Below are positions 8,876 through 15,698 of a stretch of DNA of 64,000 nt, piece by piece (the first letter of the stretch is position 1; the number at the start of each line of letters is the position of its first letter). The notes beneath the pieces were generated by a model. It saw only the letters and a program-made list of their open reading frames with translations. It was not told where the DNA came from and did not search any database. Source of the stretch: Oharaeibacter diazotrophicus (GTDB lineage: Bacteria; Pseudomonadota; Alphaproteobacteria; Rhizobiales; Pleomorphomonadaceae); contig NZ_SNXY01000010.1 of NCBI RefSeq assembly GCF_004362745.1, forward strand, positions 498,501-562,500, written 5' to 3'. Both the position numbers and the translations under genes were made by a program.

Positions 8876-8991
8876 AGCGTCCGCGGTGAAATGACCGGTT
8901 TGCGGCGGCACCGCCGCTGCCGCCGGTCGAGCCGGTCGAGCACGCCCGTCGGCGCGATCGCGATTCCTCGGTCGCCCCGGCCGAACGAGTT

Positions 8992-9015
8992 GGACGCCGG
9001 GCTCGCCCGGCGTCC
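8992..9015. terminator. GC-rich hairpin between convergent cupin and rpfF genes
   Basis: Perfect 10-bp stem GGACGCCGGG / CCCGGCGTCC with loop CTCG, six bases after the stop of rpfF on the minus strand and between two convergent genes. A clear T-tract is missing on both sides, so it may terminate weakly or protect the 3' end of the transcript. Confidence 0.45.
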
Positions 9016-9020
9016 CTGCC

Positions 9021-10022
9021 TCAGCTCGCGGTGGTCTTCTGCAGCCGGCGCCCCTGGGCCTGCTGCAGGTGCTCCATACGCCGGAGGTCGGCCGGCGCCA
9101 GCCGCATGATGGCGTCGACCCAGAGGTCGGTGACGTCGCGCAGTTCGGCGAGCGAGATCGGGGCGACGCGCTGGCGCACCTTGTAGAGCGTCGAGCGCAC
9201 CACGTGGCTCTGGCGGTCGCGCAGGTAGGCCGAGACGGCGGCCTCGCCGGCGCCGTCGTCGACGACCTCGTCGACGATGCCCATCGCGTGCATCTCCTCG
9301 GCCGTGTAGATCCGGCCCGACAGGATCATGCGCTCGGCCCGCGCCGCGTCGAGACGGCGGGCGAGGAAGGAATAGGCGCCCATGCCGGGGAAGGAGTTGA
9401 ACAGGATCTCCGGCAGGCCTAGCTTCACCGAGCGCTCGGCGATCAGCACGTTGCAGCACAGCGCCCCCTCGAAGCCGCCGCCGAGCGCGTCGCCCTGGAG
9501 CAGGCCGACGCTGACGATGCCGGAATCGAAGCCGATCGCGATGTGGTAGACCGCGTCGACGCAGTCGAAGGCGTAGCGGCGCACGGCGGTGCGGTCGCCG
9601 GCGCGGATCGCGCGCGTCAGGAAGGCGAGGTCGCCGCCCATGTTGTAGATGCCGGGGATGCGCGAGCCCTGGACGTAGTAGCGGATCAGCGGCTCCTCGC
9701 CCGGCGGCTGCGACGCCATCAGACCCTGGATGGCGCGGTGGAGCTGGATCAGCTCGCGCACCATGCCCGGCGTGAAGCTCGGCGGTCCGGCCGGGCGCAT
9801 GTGGCACCACAGCGCGCGGGTGTTGGGGTCGAGCCGGACGTCGAGTTCCTGGTAGCTGCGCGACAGGAAACGGGTGAGCTCGTCGACCGCCCCGGGGGCG
9901 GTCGCGGTCCAGATCGGGTCGGGCCGGCGCTCGTCGGAACGCGGGCGCGGAAGCTCGCGCTCGGTCGCGGCGGCGGCCGTCCGCTGCCCGATCGGGGCGT
10001 CGAACGTGCGTGCGTCGGTCAT
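9021..10022 (-). CDS. rpfF: RpfF-type DSF synthase (enoyl-CoA hydratase/thioesterase family)
   Basis: A protein of 333 residues. ATG 10022 was chosen over an upstream in-frame start because ACGAGGACG precedes it. The crotonase fold shows the stretches IYNMGGDLAFL, GDALGGGFEGALCCNVLIAE and GLPEILFNSFPGMGAYSFL. From memory these match Xanthomonas RpfF almost block for block. The two catalytic glutamates of RpfF (Glu141 and Glu161, 20 residues apart) correspond to Glu185 and Glu205 here, also 20 apart. RpfF makes cis-2-unsaturated fatty acid signals from 3-hydroxyacyl-ACP. The N-terminus is about 40 residues longer than in Xanthomonas. Its position facing an RpfC-like kinase supports a signal-production role rather than fatty-acid degradation. 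Confidence 0.9.
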   Translation of the reverse strand: MTDARTFDAPIGQRTAAAATERELPRPRSDERRPDPIWTATAPGAVDELTRFLSRSYQELDVRLDPNTRALWCHMRPAGPPSFTPGMVRELIQLHRAIQGLMASQPPGEEPLIRYYVQGSRIPGIYNMGGDLAFLTRAIRAGDRTAVRRYAFDCVDAVYHIAIGFDSGIVSVGLLQGDALGGGFEGALCCNVLIAERSVKLGLPEILFNSFPGMGAYSFLARRLDAARAERMILSGRIYTAEEMHAMGIVDEVVDDGAGEAAVSAYLRDRQSHVVRSTLYKVRQRVAPISLAELRDVTDLWVDAIMRLAPADLRRMEHLQQAQGRRLQKTTAS

Positions 10023-10103
10023 CGTCGTCCTCGTGCCGCGGGCGATGGGGGGAACCGCCCGTCGGTCCACTCTCGCCGACGGTTAAGGAAGTCTTAAAGT
10101 CCG

Positions 10104-10131
10104 ATTATCAGGCATGGAGAAACAGGGTTAA
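10104..10131 (-). promoter_or_regulatory. Predicted sigma-70-type promoter for rpfF
   Basis: On the minus strand, TTAACC (10131-10126) and GATAAT (10109-10104) are separated by 16 bases, about 80 bases before the rpfF start. This lies in a locally AT-richer stretch of an otherwise empty 419-base gap (10023-10441). The gap also holds a small palindrome TCGGA-ATA-TCCGA at 10166-10178; nothing else was recognised there. Confidence 0.45.
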
Positions 10132-10421
10132 CGGAGCCTTTACGGCGCGTTTCTCCGCTGGAAGATCGGAATATCCGACCATGTCGCGCCACCTGAGGAC
10201 GCGGAACGTCCGACTGCCCTCATGGACGGGAGGGCGGACCGAAGAGGGGGCGGTAGCTCGGCCGCGAGTGTCGTTCGCAGAAAGTGCGGGAAAGGTCCGG
10301 CCGGCATGCCCGGCGGACGCGTGATCCGGGCCGTGCCGGCGGTCTCTGCCCTGAAGTTGTGCACGCTTTTCATCGCGCGATGCGGCGGAGTCGAAGTCAA
10401 CTTGACACCCTGGTTGCCAGT

Positions 10422-10440
10422 ACGACATCCTGAGTGTCGT
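10422..10440. promoter_or_regulatory. Inverted repeat abutting the marR start (probable autoregulatory operator)
   Basis: ACGACA-N7-TGTCGT spans 10422-10440, ending two bases before the ATG of the MarR gene. A smaller CTGG-TTG-CCAG repeat lies at 10410-10420 and TTGACA at 10402-10407. MarR proteins usually bind such repeats over their own promoter; this is inference. Confidence 0.5.
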
Positions 10441-10441
10441 C

Positions 10442-10939
10442 ATGCCGACGCTTCCCGACACCGACCCGCTCGCACGCCCGACACCGGCCACGGCCGCCGC
10501 GCTCAACGTCGTGGCGGGGCTGGTGCCGTCGCTCGCCCGCCGTCTCGCCGCGGCCGGTGCGCGCGATCACGCCGACGATCGGCCGACCGCCGCGACGCTG
10601 CGGCTGCTCGAAAGGCTCTACGGCACGGCCGGCCAATCGGTGCCGGCGTTGGCGCGGGCCATGGGCACGTCACGCCAGTTCGTGCAGCGCGTCGTCGACG
10701 ACGCGGTCGCGCGCGATCTGGTCGCGCGCGCGCCGAACCCCGCGCACCGTCGTTCGCCGCTCATGCGGCTGACGGAGCGCGGGCGCCAGGCGGTGGAGGC
10801 GGTATTGTCGTCGGAGACGGCGGTGCTGGCCGCCGCCGCGCGCGGGCTGTCGGCAGACGACGTCGAGGCCGCCGTCCGGGTGCTGGAGGCGCTGACGGCG
10901 GCCTATGGCGCGCCGCCGGCGGGGCGTCAGGACAGGTAG
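10442..10939 (+). CDS. MarR-family transcriptional regulator
   Basis: A protein of 165 residues with a winged helix-turn-helix at about 45-115. The recognition region reads SVPALARAMGTSRQFVQRVVDDAVARDLVAR, followed by the wing with NPAHRRSPLMRLTERGRQ, typical of MarR. Flanking helices would form the dimer interface. The start ATG 10442 lies directly after a palindrome, and no Shine-Dalgarno is evident. The 3' end overlaps by 13 bases the end of a small membrane-protein gene on the other strand. No adjacent efflux or catabolic gene suggests a ligand. Confidence 0.82.
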   Translation: MPTLPDTDPLARPTPATAAALNVVAGLVPSLARRLAAAGARDHADDRPTAATLRLLERLYGTAGQSVPALARAMGTSRQFVQRVVDDAVARDLVARAPNPAHRRSPLMRLTERGRQAVEAVLSSETAVLAAAARGLSADDVEAAVRVLEALTAAYGAPPAGRQDR

Positions 10940-11010
10940 CCCATCAGCCAGAGGATCAGGATGATCGGCAGCGGAATGCCGACGAGCCAGAGAAGAGCGC
11001 CGCGGAACAT
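10927..11010 (-). CDS. 27-residue membrane peptide
   Basis: A short reading frame of 27 codons encodes a single hydrophobic helix with Met-Phe-Arg at the front (MFRGALLWLVGIPLPIILIL, then WLMGYLS). An excellent ribosome binding site GGGAGGAC lies 8 bases before the ATG, better than that of many neighbours, which argues for real translation. The internal Gly-Ile-Pro-x-Pro kink resembles small hypothetical membrane proteins seen in many rhizobia. The gene lies downstream of nagA and is convergent with marR. The function is unknown. Confidence 0.6.
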   Translation of the reverse strand: MFRGALLWLVGIPLPIILILWLMGYLS

Positions 11011-11087
11011 GGGGTTTGTCCTCCCGAGGTTTCTGTCCGGGGGAGGAAGTCGGCGGCGGCGGTCGAGGTTCCCGTCGCGGCCGTGGT

Positions 11088-12239
11088 TCAGGCGAGCGCG
11101 CACACGCCCGCGATCCAGGTCGAGCGGACCCGGAGGTCGTCGCCGAGGTGGACGAGGTCGGCGGCGAGACCCGCGGCGATCCGGCCGCGGACGTCGTCGA
11201 TACCGAGGAACATGGCCGGGTAGAGCGAGGCCATGCGCAGCGCCTCGTCGACGGGAACGCCGAGATTCTCGACCGTCCAGCGGACCGATGCGGCCATGTC
11301 GATGTCGGAGCCGGCGAGCGTGCCGTCGGCGAGTTCGAGCCGCCCGCCCGCGCGGCGGACGGGGCGCCCCGCCAGCACGAAGCCGTCGCCTTCGGCGCCG
11401 ACCGTCGACATCGCGTCGGTGACGAGGAAGCAGCGGCCGGGGCCGCGCTTGGCGCGGATCGCGGCGGCGAGCGTGACGGGGTGGACGTGGTGGCCGTCGG
11501 CGATGACGCCGCACCAGAGCGCCCCGGCGTCGAGCGCGGCGCCGACCATGCCCGGCTCGCGGTTCTGCATCTGGCTCATGGCGTTGAAGAGGTGGGTGGC
11601 GCCGCGCGCGCCGGCGTCGATCGCCGCGCGGGCGGCGTCGTGGCGGGCGTCGGTGTGGCCGAGGGAGACGATCACGCCGGCGTCGGCGAGCCGGCGGATC
11701 AGCGCCGGGGGCGCCTGTTCGACCGCGAGCGTGACCACGAGCGTGCCGATCGCCTCGCGGGCGGCGATCATCTGGTCGACGTCTGCCTCGGTCAGCGGCC
11801 GCATCAGTTCGGCGAGATGGGCGCCCTTGCGCGCGGGGGCGAGGTGCGGGCCCTCGAGGTGCAGGCCGATCACGCCGGGTTCGGTCGCGACCGCGAGACC
11901 GGCGGCGGCGATCGCCGCGGCGGTGACGGCCGGCGTCGCGGTGATCAGCGTCGGCAGGAGGCCGGTGGTGCCGAAGCGGCGGTGCGCGGCGGCGATCGCG
12001 CCCATGGCCGCCGGGGTCGGGTCGTCGTTCAGCATCACGCCGCCGCCGCCGTTGACCTGGGCGTCGACGAAGCCGGCGGTGACGATGCCGCCGCCGAGGT
12101 CGACGACGGTCGCCTCCGCCGGCACCGCGTCGGCGGGGACGACGGCGAGGATCGTGGCGCCGTCGAGGAGCACCGCGGCGCCGTGGCGGCGGCGGTCGCC
12201 GTCGAAGACGACGGCGCCGGTGAGGGCGACGAGGGCCAT
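11088..12239 (-). CDS. nagA: N-acetylglucosamine-6-phosphate deacetylase
   Basis: A protein of 383 residues of the amidohydrolase superfamily. It shows the N-terminal small domain, GFVDAQVNGGGGVMLND, the metal-ligand region GLHLEGPHLAPARKGAH, LGHTDARHD, GATHLFNAMSQMQNREPG and LVTDAMSTVGAEGDGF carrying the catalytic Asp. It removes acetate from GlcNAc-6-P in the cytoplasm to give GlcN-6-P for the SIS-domain deaminase encoded just upstream. The start codon shares one base with the stop of that gene (TGATG), showing translational coupling. It is the last gene of the kinase-repressor-deaminase-deacetylase operon. Confidence 0.92.
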   Translation of the reverse strand: MALVALTGAVVFDGDRRRHGAAVLLDGATILAVVPADAVPAEATVVDLGGGIVTAGFVDAQVNGGGGVMLNDDPTPAAMGAIAAAHRRFGTTGLLPTLITATPAVTAAAIAAAGLAVATEPGVIGLHLEGPHLAPARKGAHLAELMRPLTEADVDQMIAAREAIGTLVVTLAVEQAPPALIRRLADAGVIVSLGHTDARHDAARAAIDAGARGATHLFNAMSQMQNREPGMVGAALDAGALWCGVIADGHHVHPVTLAAAIRAKRGPGRCFLVTDAMSTVGAEGDGFVLAGRPVRRAGGRLELADGTLAGSDIDMAASVRWTVENLGVPVDEALRMASLYPAMFLGIDDVRGRIAAGLAADLVHLGDDLRVRSTWIAGVCALA

Positions 12240-13270
12240 CAGCGGGTCTCCGTGACCTTGGCGAGGTTGGCGGGCCGGTCGGGGTCGAAACCGCGGGCAC
12301 GCGAGACGGTCTCGGCGAAGCGGTAGAACGACACCGCGGCGGCGATCGGGTCGAGGAGGCCGTGGCCGGTGGGGGCGGTCGGCAGGCGCCGGCCCGGCAC
12401 GTCGAAGGCGGCGGCGGTGAAGACCTCGCCGCCGGTGCGGCCGAGACGTTCGAGCGCGGCGACGTTGGCGGCGCGAGCGGCGTCGTCCGGCACCACGGCG
12501 AGCACCGGGAAGCGATCCTCGACGAGGCGGAGCGGGCCGTGCATCACCTCGGCCGAGGAGAAGGCCTCGGCGTGGATCGCCGCGGTCTCCTTGCACTTCA
12601 GCGCCATCTCCTGGGCGATCGGGAAGCCCGGGCCGCGGCCGACCACGTAGAGCGAACCGGCCGTCCGGAAGGTCTCGAGCGCCGGCGACCAGTCGCAGGC
12701 GAGCGCGGCGGCGAGCGCCTCGGGCAGGCGGGGGAGGGCGGCGGCGAGGGCGGCCTCGCCGCTCCAGGCCGAGACCAGCGCGGCGGCGGCGGCGGCGGCG
12801 GCGACGAAGGACTTGGTGGCGGCGACGCTGGTCTCGGGGCCGGCGTGGAGGGGCACGCAGACGTCGGCCTCGGCGGCGAGCGGGCTGTCGGCGACGTTGA
12901 CGAAGGCGACGGTGAGCGCGCCGGCGTGCCGGGCGGCGGCCTGCAGCGCCACGATGTCCGGGCTGCGGCCGGACTGCGAAATCGACACCAGCACCCCGCC
13001 GGCCATCGACAGCCGCGCGCCGTAGACCGAGGCCACCGACGGGCCGATCGAGGCGACCGGCACGCCGAGGCCGATCTCGACGGCGTATTTCAGGTAACCG
13101 GCGGCGTGGTCGGACGAGCCGCGGGCGCAGGTGGCGATCACCGGCGGGCGGAGGGCCGACAGGCGCCGGCCGAGCCGGGCGAGGCTGTCGCCCTCGCGCT
13201 CGAACAGGCGCGCGACGGCGTCGGGCGCCTCCGCGGTCTCGCGGGCCATGGCGGTGGTGGCGTCGGACAA
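12239..13270 (-). CDS. SIS-domain glucosamine-6-phosphate deaminase (NagB-II type)
   Basis: A protein of 343 residues with two SIS domains, similar to the isomerase half of GlmS but without the glutaminase half. Motifs include ATCARGSSDHAAGYLKY, ISQSGRSPDIV and the second-domain VVGRGPGFPIAQEMALKCKE...HAEAFSSAEVMHGP. Such stand-alone proteins act as alternative glucosamine-6-phosphate deaminases that yield fructose-6-P and ammonia. The start is TTG at 13270, two bases after the GntR stop; ATG at 13249 is an alternative that would drop seven residues. It is coupled to nagA by a one-base overlap. An AgaS-like sugar specificity cannot be excluded. Confidence 0.85.
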   Translation of the reverse strand: MSDATTAMARETAEAPDAVARLFEREGDSLARLGRRLSALRPPVIATCARGSSDHAAGYLKYAVEIGLGVPVASIGPSVASVYGARLSMAGGVLVSISQSGRSPDIVALQAAARHAGALTVAFVNVADSPLAAEADVCVPLHAGPETSVAATKSFVAAAAAAAALVSAWSGEAALAAALPRLPEALAAALACDWSPALETFRTAGSLYVVGRGPGFPIAQEMALKCKETAAIHAEAFSSAEVMHGPLRLVEDRFPVLAVVPDDAARAANVAALERLGRTGGEVFTAAAFDVPGRRLPTAPTGHGLLDPIAAAVSFYRFAETVSRARGFDPDRPANLAKVTETR

Positions 13271-13272
13271 GG

Positions 13273-14031
13273 TCAGGCTCCGATGTCGAGTTCGGCGACG
13301 AAGTCGTAGGCGTCGCCGCGAAAGAAGGACCGGGTGAATTCCGCCGCACGGCCGTCGGCGAGGCGGGCGACGCGCTCGATCCTGAGCGCCGCGGCGCCGA
13401 CGGGAACCTCGAGCAGGGCGGCCTCGGCGGCGGCGAGGTTGCAGGCGGCGAGCCGTTGGGTCGCCCGCACCACCCGGATGCCGCGCGCCTCCAGGACGGC
13501 GTAGAGCGACAGCCCGACCGCGGCCGGGTCGGGCAGGTGGACGGCGGGCACGCTCGCCGCCTCGATCGCCATCGGCACGCCGTCGGCGAGGCGCAGGCGC
13601 GCGATCCGGGAGACCCGTTCGTCCGGGCCGAGGTCGAGCACGGCCGCCTCCTCGGGCGTCGGCGGCGCGACCGTGGCCGACAGCACCCGGACGTCCGGCA
13701 CGTAGCCGCGGGTGCGGAGGTCCTCGGTGAAGGAGGTCAGGCGCGTCAGCGGCTGCTCGACCTTGCGCGGCGGCTGGGCGACGTAGGTGCCCGAGCCGCG
13801 GCGCTGGACCAGGAGGCCGGCCGCGACCAGACCGGCGAGCGCCTTGCGCACGGTGACGCGGGAGATGCCGAGTTCGGCGGCGAGCTCGCGTTCGGCCGGC
13901 AGCGCGTCGCCGGGCGCCAGCGTGCCGGCGGCGACGGCGTCGCGGATCGCGCCCTCGAGGCGCAGGTAGAGCGGGGCCGGATCGTCGCCGCCGAACCGGC
14001 TCGGAGCGAGGATGGCGGAAAGGCCGTTCAC
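13273..14031 (-). CDS. GntR-family repressor with UTRA domain (NagR/DasR type)
   Basis: A protein of 252 residues. The GTG start lies within a GTGA overlap with the kinase gene. The N-terminal winged helix covers about residues 18-85 (LPAERELAAELGISRVTVRKALAGLVAAGLL, then RRGSGTYV). A UTRA ligand-binding domain follows (about 95-245) with SFTEDLRTRGYVPDVRVLS and a C-terminal FTRSFFRGDAYDF. UTRA repressors in amino-sugar operons respond to GlcN-6-P or GlcNAc-6-P. Being inside the operon, it most likely represses the promoter upstream of the kinase gene, where TGGT repeats lie between -35 and -10. Confidence 0.88.
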   Translation of the reverse strand: MNGLSAILAPSRFGGDDPAPLYLRLEGAIRDAVAAGTLAPGDALPAERELAAELGISRVTVRKALAGLVAAGLLVQRRGSGTYVAQPPRKVEQPLTRLTSFTEDLRTRGYVPDVRVLSATVAPPTPEEAAVLDLGPDERVSRIARLRLADGVPMAIEAASVPAVHLPDPAAVGLSLYAVLEARGIRVVRATQRLAACNLAAAEAALLEVPVGAAALRIERVARLADGRAAEFTRSFFRGDAYDFVAELDIGA

Positions 14032-14906
14032 CGGGCGGACCCGAGGCCGGCGAGCGCCAACGCGCCGTCGAGGGCGTCGCCGTCGGGCTCGACCAGGACA
14101 GCGTCGAACCGGGCCGGCAGGTGCGGCCGGGTCGGGGCGGCGAGGCCGCCCATCAGCGCGATCCGGCCGGCGCCGAGTTCGACCAGCCGGTCGAGGAGGG
14201 CCGCGACCTCGTCGACGTGGTCCGCGAGCAGTGCGCTCGCGACCGGGTCGCCGGCGGCGGCGTGCTCGAACACCGGCGGCGCGAGCTCGGCCCAGTCGCG
14301 CGGGATCGCCTTCAGGGCCCAGGCCAGCATCCGCGGCGGGCTCGCCTCGAAGCGCGCCATCACCGCGCGGGTGAAGGCGGAGGCCGGCTCGATCTCCTCG
14401 TGGCCGGTCAGCGCCCGGCGGGCCGCGGCGCGGCCGAGGATCGCCCCGGAGCCGCCGTCCGACAGCGCGAAGCCCCAGCCGCCGACGGTGACCGAGCGGC
14501 CGGCGACCAGCGCGGCGCCCTGGCTGCCGGTGCCGAGGATCAGGATGCCGCCGTCGCGGCCGCCGTGGGCGCCGAGGCAGGCGACGTCGGCGTCGGAGGC
14601 GACGGTCTGGGCGGCGAAGCCGAACGACCATGCGGCAAGCGCCGCCGCCTCGCGCGGGGCGTTGCCGCCGGCCATGCCGAAACCGGCCCGGATCCGCCCG
14701 AACGCGCCGTCGTCGAGCCCGGCGGCGGCGAGGGCGGCGCGCGCGGCCTCGAGGATCGAAGCGGCGGCGCGGGGGAGGTCGGTGGTGATGTTGGACGGGC
14801 CGCCGGCGCCTTCGCCGAGCCGCCGACCGGCCGCGTCGGCGAGGCGGGCGCGGCAGGTGGTGCCGCCGCCGTCGATGCCGAGAAAGAGCGGGCCGTTGGT
14901 CGGCAA
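14028..14906 (-). CDS. BadF/BadG/BcrA-type N-acetylglucosamine kinase
   Basis: A protein of 292 residues with the ASKHA sugar-kinase fold. The phosphate-1 loop is LFLGIDGGGTTCRARLAD, phosphate-2 ILILGTGSQGAALV, and GGWGFALSDGGSGAILGR and RIALMGGLAAP complete the nucleotide site. The start is TTG at 14906 with AGAGAGGA about 8 bases upstream; no ATG fits. It would phosphorylate GlcNAc (or a similar amino sugar) entering without a PTS, giving the substrate of NagA. It is the first gene of the operon. No amino-sugar transporter lies in the window, so uptake is encoded elsewhere. Confidence 0.85.
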   Translation of the reverse strand: MPTNGPLFLGIDGGGTTCRARLADAAGRRLGEGAGGPSNITTDLPRAAASILEAARAALAAAGLDDGAFGRIRAGFGMAGGNAPREAAALAAWSFGFAAQTVASDADVACLGAHGGRDGGILILGTGSQGAALVAGRSVTVGGWGFALSDGGSGAILGRAAARRALTGHEEIEPASAFTRAVMARFEASPPRMLAWALKAIPRDWAELAPPVFEHAAAGDPVASALLADHVDEVAALLDRLVELGAGRIALMGGLAAPTRPHLPARFDAVLVEPDGDALDGALALAGLGSAR

Positions 14907-14959
14907 GGGGGCGGTCCTCTCTGGCGCGAACGGGGCGGATGCCCGGTTGGTCGCGGCAG

Positions 14960-14986
14960 ATAATACCAAAACCAGTCCACTTGCAA
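14960..14986 (-). promoter_or_regulatory. Predicted promoter of the amino-sugar operon with TGGT repeats
   Basis: On the minus strand, TTGCAA (14986-14981) and TATTAT (14965-14960) are 15 bases apart. The spacer contains two TGGT units in direct repeat (ACTGGTTTTGGTAT). GntR/UTRA regulators of amino-sugar genes often bind TGGT-containing sites, so this is the likely operator. The site is not a clean palindrome, so confidence in the operator is lower than in the promoter. Confidence 0.5.
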
Positions 14987-15015
14987 CCGCCGTCGGGACG
15001 GGCCGGCCGGGCCGA

Positions 15016-15687
15016 TCAGGGGATCGGCAGGGTCGGGTCCGCACCGGTCGCGAGGGTGAGGGCGTCGGCGCCGACCGGGGCCGTGAAGCCGGTGCCGGCC
15101 GCGGGGGCGGCGACAGTCGGGGCGAGCCGGAGCCCGGCGACGGCGGCGATCAGCGCGTCGGTGCTCTCGCGGCCGCAGAGACGGACGCGCAGGTCGACGA
15201 TCGCGGGGCCGGCGGCGAGTGCGCCGCGTTCGAGGTGCTGCCAGGCGTAGAGGCAGTGGAACGGGCCGGCGGCGCCGACCGCGGCGCCGAACGGGCCGTC
15301 GGCGGTGGTGCGGGCGACGGGGACGACGGTCATCGGCACGCCCGGCAGCGCCGCGGCCATCTCGGCGGCGATGGCGACGTCGGTGGGGCGGGCGAGCAGC
15401 GACGTATCGGTGCCGGCGGTGCCGGGGATCCGCACGGTGACGGCGTTCTCGCCGGGCAGCGAGCCGGCGCCGGCGAGCACGATGCGCTGGGTCCTGAGTT
15501 TCGGGCGGACCTCCTCGACGACCGAGAGCACGGCGCCGGCCGCCGGGGGCAGGCTCGCCCAGGCCTCGGCGGGCGTGCGGCTCACCGACGTCGCGGTCAG
15601 GTCGTTCTCGGGCGCGTCGAGGGCGGCGCAGGCGGGCAGGGCGGCGACCAGCGCCAGGGCGGCGAGGGTCGGGGCGATGCGGGTCAT
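15016..15687 (-). CDS. bcsN: Cellulose biosynthesis lipoprotein BcsN
   Basis: A protein of 223 residues. The N-terminal signal (MTRIAPTLAALALVAALPACAAL) ends in a lipobox LPAC, so the mature protein should start with a lipid-modified Cys near residue 20. The rest has the features of rhizobial BcsN: an RTQRIVLAGAGSLPGENAVTVRI segment, a Cys pair (HCLYAWQ, RLCGRES) and a C-terminal variable tail. BcsN is found with bacterial cellulose operons in Hyphomicrobiales; its exact role is unclear. It is the last gene of the operon, 11 bases after the TPR gene. The BcsN assignment relies on context as much as on sequence. Confidence 0.7.
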   Translation of the reverse strand: MTRIAPTLAALALVAALPACAALDAPENDLTATSVSRTPAEAWASLPPAAGAVLSVVEEVRPKLRTQRIVLAGAGSLPGENAVTVRIPGTAGTDTSLLARPTDVAIAAEMAAALPGVPMTVVPVARTTADGPFGAAVGAAGPFHCLYAWQHLERGALAAGPAIVDLRVRLCGRESTDALIAAVAGLRLAPTVAAPAAGTGFTAPVGADALTLATGADPTLPIP

Positions 15688-15698
15688 GGCGGTGCGCC

